Below, one piece after another: positions 1 to 9,566 of a stretch of DNA of 64,000 nt; position 1 is the stretch's first letter; each line of letters starts with the position of its first letter. The notes beneath the pieces were generated by a model. The model did no database searches and was not told the origin of the DNA. It saw only the letters and a program-made list of their open reading frames with translations. The position numbers were made by a program, and so were the translations under genes. The stretch is from Gemmataceae bacterium (GTDB lineage Bacteria; Planctomycetota; Planctomycetia; Gemmatales; Gemmataceae). The stretch is from NCBI GenBank assembly GCA_009697105.1, contig SIAQ01000006.1:1-64000 (forward strand), given 5' to 3'.

Positions 1-1746
1 TCACGGCTGGAGTTTCGCCGAATGATTGCGCATTGGACGGATTACGCACATCCCGAGTATCTCGATTTCGTCGGCGAAGCGAGACCCGAGATCGTCCAGG
101 TCGGCTTCTACGGCGCCCACTTCTGGAGCCTGGCGCATACGCCGCAGTACAAAGGCTACCCTGCTCACTTTCCGATTCGCGGCCTCGACGAGTGTGGCAA
201 CTGGTTCAAAGACCTCAATGCCAAACTGCATCAGAAGAACGTCAAGGTCGTCGGCCATTTCAATGTCGAATTTCTCGTCGGCGATCCCGATTCCAAGGAT
301 GGACCACGCGGGTTCTTCAAGTTCTACCGCGAACTGTGGGACGAGAAAACGCTCGGCCAGCGCCCCGTCAAGGACCCGCTTGATTTGCTGCAAAGGAACG
401 CTGACGGGTCGCCGATCGTCCACAACTCCTACGCGATCGGCGGCATGAAGGAATACTGGGGTTGCCTAAACAATCCTCACTGGCGGGCCGTGCTCAAGGC
501 GTGGGCCAAAGTCGGAATCGACCGCGGCGTCGATGGGTATGTAGGTAATTATTATTATAGGCATAATTGCTTATGCGAACACTGCCAGGCGGGATTTCGC
601 AAGCATCTCGCCACGAACTTTTCCGCCGCCGAGACGGAGAAGCAGTTCGCCGTCAAGGACGTGGCGACGCACAAGTTCACGGAGATCGTCGGCTGGCACA
701 ATCCGAAGGAATCGACGCCGCTTCGCCGGGAGATGCTCAAGTTCTCGCAGATCGCCTGCAAGCAAGCGATTGACGAGGTTTTCGTGCAATATGGCCGATC
801 GCTCAAGAAGGATTTGATCCTGGCCCAGTGGAACCATATCGGCAACTTCAACCAGATCAACGGCGACGAGCGCTGCATGCTGCCGAAGGAACTATGGGGC
901 CGCGGTGAGGATTATGCGTGGTACTCGACCGGCGATGCGGCGAGTTCCACCGATTTCGCCAAAGGCCATTACGGCGAGGGCACTTTGCAAGCACGCTATC
1001 TGCGCGGAGCGTTTGACAACAAGCCGTTCACGCTGGGCAAATACGAAAATACCCGTATCCGCGTCGCCATCGCCGAGCTGGCGGCCAATGGCGGCGCGCC
1101 GATGGGGTTCTACACGATCTTCAAGGACCCGCTGGCCCGCAAGGAGATCACGCGGTACTATCAGTTCCTCGCCAAACACGACGCGCTCTACCGCGCCAGT
1201 CGGCCCGTCGGCGAGGTCTTGTTGCTGTTTCCGCGCACGCGCGTTCATCAGGGCGATGTCAACGCGGTTGCCATTTTCCGTGATATGGGCAAGTCGCTGC
1301 TCGATCAGCACGTGCTGTTCGACATCCTGCCTGACGATCTCGCCACGCCTGCCGTCCGCGAACGATACGCGGCTGTCATTGATGTCACTCAACTCGATGC
1401 GAAGCTCCCGAGAACGATAAGCCGATTCACCGCCCTGCCGACCGTGCGCGTCTCGCTCGATCGCACCGCCTTGGATGATGCGCTCGTGCTGCACTTCGTC
1501 AACTATGCCCGCGAGAACGGCGCTCCCGATCGCGGCAAGGGCATTGTCGATGAACGCTCGCTTGCCGTCAAGGGCGTTGGTGTCGATCTGCAGTTACCTA
1601 GGGGGAAAAGCATCGCCAAAGTCGAATGGCTCACGCCGGAGCAAACCGAACCCGTCGCCGTGAAATCGCTGATCACCGACGGTCGCCTGCGTTTCACGAC
1701 GCCGGCGTTTCTGGCGTACGGAGTTGCACGACTGGAACTGCGCTGA
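1..1746 (+). CDS. Glycoside-hydrolase-like TIM-barrel protein, 5' end off window
   Basis: The frame is open from base 1; the first ATG is at 22 but has no Shine-Dalgarno sequence, and the text before it is also open, so the true start and probably a signal peptide lie upstream. The protein begins around HWTDYAHPEYLDF and carries aromatic and acidic patches typical of sugar-active TIM barrels (QVGFYGAHFWSLAHTP, NLCEHC-like CLCEHCQAGF, GVDGYVGNYYYRHN). The middle has a K-E-N-T-R stretch and a C-terminal beta-rich region resembling the accessory domain of beta-galactosidase-like hydrolases. I cannot assign a family, substrate or catalytic residues. Its last 53 bases overlap the 3' end of the convergent ABC ATPase gene. 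Confidence 0.7.
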   Translation, partial: SRLEFRRMIAHWTDYAHPEYLDFVGEARPEIVQVGFYGAHFWSLAHTPQYKGYPAHFPIRGLDECGNWFKDLNAKLHQKNVKVVGHFNVEFLVGDPDSKDGPRGFFKFYRELWDEKTLGQRPVKDPLDLLQRNADGSPIVHNSYAIGGMKEYWGCLNNPHWRAVLKAWAKVGIDRGVDGYVGNYYYRHNCLCEHCQAGFRKHLATNFSAAETEKQFAVKDVATHKFTEIVGWHNPKESTPLRREMLKFSQIACKQAIDEVFVQYGRSLKKDLILAQWNHIGNFNQINGDERCMLPKELWGRGEDYAWYSTGDAASSTDFAKGHYGEGTLQARYLRGAFDNKPFTLGKYENTRIRVAIAELAANGGAPMGFYTIFKDPLARKEITRYYQFLAKHDALYRASRPVGEVLLLFPRTRVHQGDVNAVAIFRDMGKSLLDQHVLFDILPDDLATPAVRERYAAVIDVTQLDAKLPRTISRFTALPTVRVSLDRTALDDALVLHFVNYARENGAPDRGKGIVDERSLAVKGVGVDLQLPRGKSIAKVEWLTPEQTEPVAVKSLITDGRLRFTTPAFLAYGVARLELR

Positions 1747-2425
1747 TATCGGTCGATTGCAGCTCGGCATCGCCGGGACGCGCGGCTCGAATCATTTCGA
1801 TCCGCCCGTCTTGCAAGCGAAAGATCAGATCACCGAGCTGCTCCGATTCATAGCGGCTATGCGTGATGTGCAGCACCGTCACGTCGGCCTTGCGCGGCAG
1901 TTCGCGCAGCAACTCGATCATGCGGTCGCGTGTCTCTTCATCAAGCGAACTGAGCGGTTCGTCCATCAGCAAGATCGGCGGATGATTCGCCAGCGCCCGC
2001 CCCAGCGCGATGCGCTGTGTCTCACCGCCGCTTAAACCGACGGGATAACGCGACAGCAGGTGACTCACACCCAGCCAGTCGGCCAATTGCTCGACGCGCG
2101 ATTTGATGACGGCATCGGGCTGATGGCGAATCGTCAGTGCGAAGGCGAGGTTGTCGTGCACCGTCATCGTGCGAAACAATGCGCCGTCTTGTGGCACATA
2201 CCCGATGCCGCGCTCCGCGGGCGGGCGATACGTCACCACGCGATCATTGAGTTGGATTTGGCCCGTGGTAATCGCCCGCAGCCCGGCAATCGCTTCGAGA
2301 ATCGTCGTCTTGCCGCACCCGGTCTTGCCCATGAGCAGCGCGTATCGGCCCTTCGGGACATGTAGGGAAATGTCCGTAATCGAGAAGTTGCCCTGCCGAA
2401 GGCTGAGTTGGTCTACGTCGATCAT
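1694..2425 (-). CDS. ABC transporter ATP-binding protein (ModC/CysA-like)
   Basis: A 243-residue ATPase subunit that would power import or export through an inner-membrane permease. Walker A GKTGCGKTT is at about 33-41, the signature LSGGE at 131-135, Walker B ILLMDEP at 151-157, and a switch histidine follows near 189. Sequence style (GYVPQDGALFRTMTVHDNLAF) is like ModC/CysA importers. The ORF can be extended to a TTG at 2434, but the ATG at 2425 (MIDVDQL) fits the family start better. No permease or binding protein is adjacent; the upstream neighbour on the same strand is an Rrf2 regulator, separated by a long palindrome, so joint expression is possible. The 3' end overlaps the convergent gene by 53 bp. 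Confidence 0.9.
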   Translation of the reverse strand: MIDVDQLSLRQGNFSITDISLHVPKGRYALLMGKTGCGKTTILEAIAGLRAITTGQIQLNDRVVTYRPPAERGIGYVPQDGALFRTMTVHDNLAFALTIRHQPDAVIKSRVEQLADWLGVSHLLSRYPVGLSGGETQRIALGRALANHPPILLMDEPLSSLDEETRDRMIELLRELPRKADVTVLHITHSRYESEQLGDLIFRLQDGRIEMIRAARPGDAELQSTDISAVPVVQLRTPETPAS

Positions 2426-2437
2426 GGTTTTCAATAT

Positions 2438-2493
2438 CCGCTTGCGGCTTAGCGCTCAGCATGGCGCCTTGCTGAGCGCTAAGCCGCAAGCGG
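2438..2493. repeat. Palindromic repeat family A, copy A1
   Basis: Two perfectly complementary 23-base arms (2438-2460 and 2471-2493) separated by 10 bases. The arm core is GCTTGCGGCTTAGCGCTC. It lies between the Rrf2 gene and the ABC ATPase start on the minus strand, so a transcript crossing it would carry a very stable hairpin just before the ATPase start codon. Confidence 0.95.
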
Positions 2494-2502
2494 CAAAACG
2501 GG

Positions 2503-2943
2503 TCAATTCAACCGCACACGCGGAAAATCGCACAACGGTTTGCTGTCGCTCGGCTCGTCGATTACTTCTTGCAGCGTTGTGCTCTTGAACGCGTCCTCGA
2601 CCATCGCCAGGGCGTTGTCCACTCGCCGATGCAAGGGACACAGCCGCACGCCGTGGCTCGCCAAATCCAGCGGGCAGGTGCGAATGCGTAGGATCGGATC
2701 GACGGCATTGACGACCTCAAGGATCGTCAACTCCGCAGGCGATTTGACGAGCGACATCCCGCCGCCGATGCCACGCTGCGAACGCACGATCCCGGTCTGC
2801 ACGAGGTTTTGCAGCACTTTCGAGAGATACGCTTGAGGTACGCGCGTCGCCTTGGCGATCTCTTCGGTCGTCTGTCCGGCCGGCGCATTGTTCGCCAAAT
2901 GCACCACGGCGCGGAGTGCGTATTCCACCGTTTGCGAGAACAT
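2503..2943 (-). CDS. Rrf2-family transcriptional regulator
   Basis: A 146-residue winged-helix regulator. The chosen start is ATG 2943 (MFSQTVEYALRAVVHLA, the classic Rrf2 opening), preceded by GGAGG eight bases upstream; a longer frame to 2997 has no support. Helix-turn-helix residues are around 25-55 (TTEEIAKATRVPQAYLSKVLQ), followed by the wing GIGGGMSL. Family members such as IscR, NsrR and RirA bind Fe-S clusters through three cysteines; here two lie in the usual loop (TCPLDLASHGVRLCPLH), with a third near the C-terminus (CDFPR), so cluster binding is possible but not shown. It may control the downstream ABC ATPase, or iron/redox genes elsewhere. Confidence 0.9.
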   Translation of the reverse strand: MFSQTVEYALRAVVHLANNAPAGQTTEEIAKATRVPQAYLSKVLQNLVQTGIVRSQRGIGGGMSLVKSPAELTILEVVNAVDPILRIRTCPLDLASHGVRLCPLHRRVDNALAMVEDAFKSTTLQEVIDEPSDSKPLCDFPRVRLN

Positions 2944-3069
2944 CGTCCGCCTCCCAGCGCCGGTATCATCGGCGTAATCGCCATGCTCGGCACACAATAA
3001 CCGCGCCGCTGTGACGATTCACTTCATTCTATCTGGAAGGTCGATGTGGGTATGCGGTATTCTCTTTAT

Positions 3070-3163
3070 GTTTAGCCGCTCGCCTTTGGCGAGCGCGGGT
3101 GCGGCGCCGTGCCGACGATTAATGCTCGCCTCGCCCGCGCTCGCCAAAGGCGAGCGGCTAAAC
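3070..3163. repeat. Palindromic repeat family G, copy before glnA
   Basis: Two perfectly complementary 30-base arms (3070-3099 and 3134-3163) around a 34-base loop. The arm starts GTTTAGCCGCTCGCC and itself contains the palindrome CTCGCCTTTGGCGAG. It ends 34 bases before the glnA ATG, so it lies in the leader or promoter region of glnA. Confidence 0.95.
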
Positions 3164-3197
3164 AACGTCGCCGTGGAAATGAAGTAGGAGATTCACC

Positions 3198-4610
3198 ATG
3201 ACCCCGAAAGAAGTTCTGACCCTCATCCGCGAGAAAGACATCAAAGCCGTCGATCTGCGCTTCATGGATTTCCCGGGTCTCTGGCAGCATTTCACCATCC
3301 CCGCTGACGCACTCTCCGAAAGCACCTTCGAGGAAGGCCTCGGCTTCGATGGCTCAAGCATTCGCGGTTGGAAGACGATCAACGAATCCGACATGCTCGT
3401 CATCCCGCAGCCGGAGACCGCATTCATCGACCCGTTCTGCGACGAATCGACGCTCACCATCATCTGCAACATCCAGGACCCGCTGACGAAGGAGGACTAT
3501 TCGCGCGATCCACGCAACGTCGCCCGCAAAGCCGTCAACTGGATGAAATCAACTGGCATCGCCGATGTCGCCTACTTCGGCCCCGAACTCGAATTCTTTG
3601 TCTTCGACAGCGTCCGCTACGACCAATCGTCCAACTACGGCTACTACTACCTCGACAGCGTCGAAGGTGCATGGAACATGGGCCGCGACGAGAATCCGAA
3701 TTTGGGCCATAAGATCCGCTACAAGGAAGGCTACTTCCCCACACCGCCGACCGACACCCTGCAAAACATCCGTACCGAGATGATGCTGACCATGATCAAG
3801 TGCGGCATCCCGATCGAAGCCCAGCATCACGAAGTCGCCACCGGCGGACAATGCGGGATCGACATGCGATTCGGCCCGCTCGTCGAAATGGCTGACAAAG
3901 TGCTGAAGTACAAATACATCGTCAAGAACGTTGCCAAGAAGCACGGCAAAACCGCGACGTTCATGCCCAAGCCGATCTTCCAGGACAACGGCTCCGGCAT
4001 GCATGTGCACACGTCGCTGTGGAAGAACGGCGTCAACCTCTTCGCCGGCTCGGGCTACGCCGGGCTATCTGACATGGGCCTTTACGCCATCGGCGGCCTG
4101 CTCAAACACGCGCCGGCCCTCTGTGCCTTTGCCAACCCGACGACCAACAGCTACAAGCGCCTCGTGCCCGGCTACGAAGCCCCGGTCAACCTCGCCTACA
4201 GTCGCCGTAATCGCTCGGCATCGATCCGCATTCCCGTCTACTCGCCGAACCCGAAGGCGAAACGCATCGAGTTCCGCTGCCCCGACGGCTCGAGCAACCC
4301 CTACCTCGTCTTCTCGGCGATGCTGATGGCGATGATCGACGGCATCAAAAACAAAATCCGCCCCGGCGACCCGCTCGACAAGGACATCTACGACCTCTCG
4401 CCCGAACAACTTAAGGACGTCCCCAAGACGCCCGCCTCCCTCGATGAAGCCCTGGCGTGCCTGCAAAAAGATCACGAGTTCCTGCTGCAAGGCGACGTTT
4501 TCACCGACGACGTCATCAGCACGTGGATCTGGTTCAAGCGCGAAAAGGAAGCCGACGCGATCCGACTGCGACCGCATCCGTATGAGTTTTACCTGTATTA
4601 CGATGTTTGA
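3198..4610 (+). CDS. glnA: Glutamine synthetase, type I
   Basis: Makes glutamine from glutamate, ammonia and ATP in the cytoplasm; the central nitrogen-assimilation enzyme. At 470 residues it matches bacterial GlnA (about 469). Recognisable blocks are the N-terminal beta-grasp ([17 protein letters not shown]), the [10 protein letters not shown] motif, the ATP-binding [11 protein letters not shown] near 265-275, the [18 protein letters not shown] segment, and [11 protein letters not shown] around 395, which carries the tyrosine adenylylated in the I-beta class, so control by GlnE is likely. The start ATG has AGGAG eight bases upstream. A 30-bp-arm hairpin sits in the leader and a solo half of another repeat follows the stop codon. 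Confidence 0.98.
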   Translation: MTPKEVLTLIREKDIKAVDLRFMDFPGLWQHFTIPADALSESTFEEGLGFDGSSIRGWKTINESDMLVIPQPETAFIDPFCDESTLTIICNIQDPLTKEDYSRDPRNVARKAVNWMKSTGIADVAYFGPELEFFVFDSVRYDQSSNYGYYYLDSVEGAWNMGRDENPNLGHKIRYKEGYFPTPPTDTLQNIRTEMMLTMIKCGIPIEAQHHEVATGGQCGIDMRFGPLVEMADKVLKYKYIVKNVAKKHGKTATFMPKPIFQDNGSGMHVHTSLWKNGVNLFAGSGYAGLSDMGLYAIGGLLKHAPALCAFANPTTNSYKRLVPGYEAPVNLAYSRRNRSASIRIPVYSPNPKAKRIEFRCPDGSSNPYLVFSAMLMAMIDGIKNKIRPGDPLDKDIYDLSPEQLKDVPKTPASLDEALACLQKDHEFLLQGDVFTDDVISTWIWFKREKEADAIRLRPHPYEFYLYYDV

Positions 4611-4617
4611 GAACATC

Positions 4618-4650
4618 CAAGCCCAGGCGTGAGGTGCTCCGAACCCCTGG
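4618..4650 (+). repeat. Solo arm of palindromic repeat family B (B1)
   Basis: A single left arm of family B lies eight bases after the glnA stop. Compared with full copies it has a few changes (CCAGGCGTGAGGTGCTCC). It still holds the small internal inverted repeat of the arm and could fold alone. The rest of the 222-bp gap to the next gene shows nothing recognisable. Confidence 0.8.
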
Positions 4651-4832
4651 TATGGCCATTTCCCGACAGCGGAACGCGACGCGGAGAGTGGGAACGACGG
4701 GAAGTTGCCCGAATCATCCTTGGCCGCGAGAAGGTTTTCGCTTGCTTTGTTAACGCACGTCCTTTAGGTTGACTAAACAAACCCACGCCGACTTCATGTT
4801 TTCGGCATGACGACCTATTAACCGGACGGCGC

Positions 4833-7025
4833 ATGCCTTTCGTTTTTGAAAACCTGGCACTCCTGTTCGGCCTGTTCGCACTCGCCGTGCCGATCGTGTT
4901 GCATTTGCTGCAACGCCGCCAGAGTGAAGTGATCGACTGGGCGGCGATGCAATTTCTGCCCCACAGCGATGCCACGCGGCGCCGCCGTTGGCTCGACGAG
5001 ATGCTGCTCTTGCTCGCGCGAATGGCAATCATCGCACTGATCGTGCTGGCGTTTGCCGGGCCGATCGCGACGAGTTCCTGGCTCGCGCCGCTGAGCGAAA
5101 AGCCCACGCGCGATATCGTGCTGGTGATGGACGGATCGTTCAGCATGGGCCAGCGTGTCGACAAACAGGCGACGCCGTGGGACAAATCGCGTCAGGCGGC
5201 ACGCGCGTTGCTCGCCGAGGCCTCGCGTGGCGATCGCTTCGCGCTAATGCTGGCGCGGCGGCCACCGGTGTTCGTGCAGCCCGAATTCAGCGGCGATACT
5301 GACGCTCTCCTCGCCAAGCTCGACGCCCTGCCGGCGCCACTGGGCAATCCCGATATATCCAGAGCGATTGCCGAGGCGTGGAACCATTTGCGAGCGAAAG
5401 GCAAGGCCGCGCAGCGTGAAATCGTCGTCCTCAGCGACATGCAACGCCATGGTTGGGCCGACCCGACAACGCTGACGGCGTTCGAGAACGTCGGCATCGG
5501 CTGGCGCGCGGACACCGATCGCGCCAAAAGCGACGGCTCGATCGTACCGAGCATGCGCGTAAGTCCCGTCGCTCAAGCGCTGCCGACCGACGCGCCCAAC
5601 TATTCCCTCGCGCCGATTACCGTTTCGCGCGGCATGGTGAAGATCGGCCAGCGTGCCACGTTCAGGATGGCGTTGCGACTCGAGCATTTCCCGCGTTACC
5701 AAAAGCCGACGGCGATTCGGGTATTCGTGAACGACACCAAGCTCACCGATCTCCCTATGCCCGATCAAAGCGGGCTGAAGCAAGGCCAACTACCACTCCA
5801 ATTCGAGCATCGGTTCGAGCAGATCGGCCGACATATCGTGACGGTGGGCGTTGAAGCGATTGCGGGAAGCGACGCCCTGGACGTGGACAATGTACGCCAC
5901 GCCATCGTCGAAGTTGTCAACGATGTGCCCGCTCTGCTGCTAGATGGCGACACGCAGGTTTCAGCGGAGAGCAGCACATACTTCGTGCGCAAAGCGCTCA
6001 CCAATAAATCCGATGCCGGCGTTCGCGCGGTGCCCGTCACCCATTGGCGACCGAGCGAACCCGCGAAGACAAAGCCCGCCGTGATCGTGCTCGCCGATGT
6101 GCCAAGCCTCGATGTGGCACAACAAGACGCGATCGACGCTCATCTCGCCGATGGGGGCGGCGTGCTCGTCGCGGTAGGGCCTCGCATGGCCAAGCATTTT
6201 GCTGTGTGGAACGACAAAGCGTACCGTCGCGGCGAAGGCTGGCTGCCCGCGCGTCTCGATAGCGTGGGATCAAGCAAGGAGCCGGTGTCGCCCGACGCCC
6301 GCACTTTTCAACATCCCGCACTCGAACTGTTTCGCCTGACACCCGACCTCGACATGCGCCAAACACGGGTCAATAGCTGGTGCAAGACCGCCGTGAAACC
6401 AGCAGATCGCAGCGCTACGGTCGCGCGCTTGACCAACGGCGAACCGCTGTTGATCGAGAAACGCCACAAGAAAGGCTACGTGATTCTATGCACCATTCCG
6501 CTGGATCGGCAATGGAGATCGACCTTCCCAAGCTCGTGGGAATTCCCCGTCGTCATGAACGACTTGGTCGGCTGGCTTGCCGGCGGGCGCGGCACGGCAA
6601 GCGTGCTGCCCGCGGGTGAACCGATTCGCATTGAGCAAGGCGAGGGAGCATCCAAGCGGCTCACGCTTCAGACACCCGAAGCGCCCGCGAGGACGTTCGA
6701 TGTGGCGTCGTGGCCCTGGGTGTTTCGTGACACCGGCGCGATTGGCCGATATGACATCACCCGTGCCGATGGCAAGCAGATACCCTTCGCGGTGGAGCCG
6801 GATGCAGGCGAATCGAACCTGACGCGATGCACGGAGGATGATCGCCGAAAGATTCGCGCACGGCTGCCGATTACGTGGGGCGATCGTGATGCGGTAGGCT
6901 CGCCATCGCTGATCGAAGGATCGAGCCGCGAGGAGATTTGGTGGCTGCTGCTGATCGCCGTGCTGGCGTTTCTGTGTTTCGAAGTATGGATGACTCGCCG
7001 CGTCGCCATCGGCCGGGGACGCTAG
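4833..7025 (+). CDS. BatA-like membrane protein with VWA domain
   Basis: A 730-residue inner-membrane protein. The N-terminus (FENLALLFGLFALAVPIVLH, then DWAAMQFL) is the BatA/aerotolerance N-terminal domain: membrane segment 8-25, a short cytoplasmic loop, and a second segment around 57-78. A von Willebrand A fold follows, with an intact metal site D100-G-S102-F-S104. A middle region with an Ig-like part and a class-I-glutamine-amidotransferase-like fold precedes a C-terminal membrane helix (WWLLLIAVLAFLCFEVW). Such proteins usually work with MoxR ATPases as metal-dependent chaperone or envelope-maintenance systems. The next gene starts four bases after the stop, so the two are an operon. 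Confidence 0.88.
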   Translation: MPFVFENLALLFGLFALAVPIVLHLLQRRQSEVIDWAAMQFLPHSDATRRRRWLDEMLLLLARMAIIALIVLAFAGPIATSSWLAPLSEKPTRDIVLVMDGSFSMGQRVDKQATPWDKSRQAARALLAEASRGDRFALMLARRPPVFVQPEFSGDTDALLAKLDALPAPLGNPDISRAIAEAWNHLRAKGKAAQREIVVLSDMQRHGWADPTTLTAFENVGIGWRADTDRAKSDGSIVPSMRVSPVAQALPTDAPNYSLAPITVSRGMVKIGQRATFRMALRLEHFPRYQKPTAIRVFVNDTKLTDLPMPDQSGLKQGQLPLQFEHRFEQIGRHIVTVGVEAIAGSDALDVDNVRHAIVEVVNDVPALLLDGDTQVSAESSTYFVRKALTNKSDAGVRAVPVTHWRPSEPAKTKPAVIVLADVPSLDVAQQDAIDAHLADGGGVLVAVGPRMAKHFAVWNDKAYRRGEGWLPARLDSVGSSKEPVSPDARTFQHPALELFRLTPDLDMRQTRVNSWCKTAVKPADRSATVARLTNGEPLLIEKRHKKGYVILCTIPLDRQWRSTFPSSWEFPVVMNDLVGWLAGGRGTASVLPAGEPIRIEQGEGASKRLTLQTPEAPARTFDVASWPWVFRDTGAIGRYDITRADGKQIPFAVEPDAGESNLTRCTEDDRRKIRARLPITWGDRDAVGSPSLIEGSSREEIWWLLLIAVLAFLCFEVWMTRRVAIGRGR

Positions 7026-7029
7026 TGCG

Positions 7030-9492
7030 ATGTACAAATATCTTCTTAATAGCGGAAACACTTACCTGATCGTGTCGCCGCGCTGGGCCGATCTGGGGCC
7101 GGCCGTGCAATGGTCGCTGCTGGCGGGATTGCTCATTGTTCCGCTGACATTGATGGTCGCGCTCTATCGCTACGAGCTGCGCCTGGTCGCTCGACGCCAT
7201 GCTGCTGGATTACTCGCGCTTCGCTTGGCCGTCGCCGTGGTCATCTGGCTTGCGGTCGCCTGGCGGCCGTATCTTGCCGATGTTCGCACGGAGGAGACGC
7301 CGAGCCGCGTCCGTATTGCAATTGATCTTTCCACCAGCATGGATGTAGCCGATCTTCAGCGCGGCGACGACGAAAAAACCGCGCTGGCCAAGGCGTTGGG
7401 TGTCGAGCGGATCGACAGCACCTGGACACGCAAGCGGATCGCTCATCATTTACTGTCGTCGAGCGGCCCGGATCTGTACCAACGCTTGGCGGATCGGCAT
7501 GCCGTCGAGATCGTCGGGTTCGATTCGACATCACGTCCCCTGTCGCTCGATGGCGTTCTGGCACAATTACACGAAGCCCCCATCCCCGGTGCCGTTCCCG
7601 CCGCCACCGATCTGAATCAACCGCTCGCACATTTGTCACGCGGCACAGAGCAACCGCTCCTGGGCGTGATCGTCGTCACCGACGCTCGGCACAACGTTGG
7701 CGCGTCGCCGTTGGATCGCGCGGACGCGCTTGGCAAATCGGGCGTGCCGATCTTCCCGGTAATCGTTGGCTCGCGCGAACAGCCCATCGACTGGATGATC
7801 GTTGACGTACAAGCCCCGACGCGCGTGTTCAAAAATACGACCGCTCCGATTGAGATTCGCGCCAAGGCGACCAACCTTTCCGCGCAGGATCTGATGATCG
7901 AGCTGCAATTCACGGGCAAGCCTATGCTGCCCGAACACCGCCAGATCATTTCTCACCGTGGCAAGGACGAGGTCTACACCGCTCGATTCCAGGCGAAGCT
8001 GGAAGAGACCGGCACGCATGAATACCAGGTTCGCGTCACCTCGAAGGATGCCCGCGAAATAACGCTCGCTAATAACACCGTCAACCGATTCGTTCGAATA
8101 ATCGAGGACAAGGCGAAAATTCTGCTTGTCGATGGCGAGGCACGCTGGGAGTATCACTATCTCGCATCGGCGCTGGCTCGCGATCCAGCGGTAGCGCTCG
8201 ATCGTGTCGTTTTCGCACCGCCACGCCTTGGTCTGATTAAGGACGACCTTCGCGACAAGGCCGGTCTGCCAAAAACGAAGCTGCCCGAATTCGCAGGCAA
8301 GAAAGACGAACGCGATCCGCTCATGAGCTACGACTGCATCCTCCTCGGCGATGTCGCGCCGGATTCGCTCTCGGCGGCTGACAGCCAACGGCTCGAACGC
8401 TACGTGTCGCAACGCGGCGGGACGTTGATCCTTATCGCAGGCAAACGGCACATGCCGATGGATTACGTGAAGAGCGCCGGTCCGATCGGCAAACTGCTGC
8501 CGATCATCGAGCCTCGTGTGCTTGCGACGGACAAGGGCTTCACGCTCGCACCGACGGCAGAGAGCAAACTCAGGCCGTTCCTGCAGCTGGAACCGGATGC
8601 TTCGATGTCGGATTGGCCCGAACTGCCGTCGCACTATTGGGGCGTCGTTGGCAAACGCAAACCCGGCGCGACGGTGTTGATGACGCCGATTCAGGTGGAC
8701 GTGCTTGATGCTCCCAAGGAGGATACGGGAATCTTCGTTCAGCAAAATTACGGATTCGGCCGCGTGGTGTTTCTAGGCATCGACAGCACCTGGCGCTGGC
8801 GCTTCCGCGTTGGCGACACGTATCATCATCGCTTCTGGGGACAACTCGCGCGTTGGTCAGCGGCGGACCAGCTATTGCCCGCGGGAAACCATCTCATCCG
8901 CTATGGGCCGCGTGAACCGATCTACTATCAAGGCCAAGAGGTCGAGATCGCCGTCAGGCCCGGCGATTCGCTGGCGACGCTAAAGGAGCCGCTCGACGCC
9001 CGCGCCAAAATATTCCGCAAGCGACCGGGACAAGTCGACGAGTTGATCGCCGTCGCGCCGCTTGCAACGAATACGCGCCAAGGAAATATCATCGAGGCCA
9101 AGCTGCGCGACCTTCCGCCTGGCGTCTATCGTGTGGAACTCGACATTCCCGCCTGGCGCGAGGCCATCGCGGCGCCGAACGATCCCACCACGCCGGCGAT
9201 GAAAGACGGCGATATCTTCCGCGTGCTTCCTCGTGACAATGACGAATTGCTCGATCTTGCAACCGACTGGTCACTCGCCCAAAGCCTGGCCGATCGCAGC
9301 GATGGCAAGGTCTACACTCCCGAAACGATCGACGACCTTCTCGAACGCCTGGCCCGACGCGTCGAGCGCACCGAACGGCGCGACGAGTACCGCCCTTGGC
9401 GCGACGCGCCCTATGTCTGGTGGTTGCTCGGCCTATTGCTAACGCTCTTGACCACGGAATGGATTTGGCGTAAATCGCTCGAATTGCCGTAA
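7030..9492 (+). CDS. VWA-domain membrane protein
   Basis: An 820-residue partner of the BatA-like protein, starting four bases after its stop. Membrane helices lie at about 27-47 and 59-77; a VWA domain begins at about 93 with metal-site residues D99-L-S101-T-S103. Behind it come an Ig-like segment (about 250-350) and a glutamine-amidotransferase-like fold (KILLVDGEARWEYHYLASAL, then YDCILLGDV and GGTLILIAGKRHM) without an evident catalytic cysteine. A final helix (WWLLGLLLTLLTTEWIW) anchors the C-terminus. The architecture mirrors its neighbour and the distant 1187-residue protein at 52243-55806, suggesting related membrane complexes. Substrate and partner are unknown. Confidence 0.87.
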   Translation: MYKYLLNSGNTYLIVSPRWADLGPAVQWSLLAGLLIVPLTLMVALYRYELRLVARRHAAGLLALRLAVAVVIWLAVAWRPYLADVRTEETPSRVRIAIDLSTSMDVADLQRGDDEKTALAKALGVERIDSTWTRKRIAHHLLSSSGPDLYQRLADRHAVEIVGFDSTSRPLSLDGVLAQLHEAPIPGAVPAATDLNQPLAHLSRGTEQPLLGVIVVTDARHNVGASPLDRADALGKSGVPIFPVIVGSREQPIDWMIVDVQAPTRVFKNTTAPIEIRAKATNLSAQDLMIELQFTGKPMLPEHRQIISHRGKDEVYTARFQAKLEETGTHEYQVRVTSKDAREITLANNTVNRFVRIIEDKAKILLVDGEARWEYHYLASALARDPAVALDRVVFAPPRLGLIKDDLRDKAGLPKTKLPEFAGKKDERDPLMSYDCILLGDVAPDSLSAADSQRLERYVSQRGGTLILIAGKRHMPMDYVKSAGPIGKLLPIIEPRVLATDKGFTLAPTAESKLRPFLQLEPDASMSDWPELPSHYWGVVGKRKPGATVLMTPIQVDVLDAPKEDTGIFVQQNYGFGRVVFLGIDSTWRWRFRVGDTYHHRFWGQLARWSAADQLLPAGNHLIRYGPREPIYYQGQEVEIAVRPGDSLATLKEPLDARAKIFRKRPGQVDELIAVAPLATNTRQGNIIEAKLRDLPPGVYRVELDIPAWREAIAAPNDPTTPAMKDGDIFRVLPRDNDELLDLATDWSLAQSLADRSDGKVYTPETIDDLLERLARRVERTERRDEYRPWRDAPYVWWLLGLLLTLLTTEWIWRKSLELP

Positions 9493-9501
9493 TGATACCG
9501 A

Positions 9502-9559
9502 TTCCGCTTGCGGCTTAGCGCTTGGATCATCCCACGTGAGCGCTAAGCCGCAAGCGAAA
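9502..9559. repeat. Palindromic repeat family A, copy A2
   Basis: Arms 9505-9522 and 9539-9556 are perfectly complementary (18 bp), with a 16-base loop. It fills most of the gap between the VWA gene and the small membrane-protein gene and could attenuate transcription or protect the upstream mRNA end. Confidence 0.93.
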
Positions 9560-9566
9560 ATGATGG

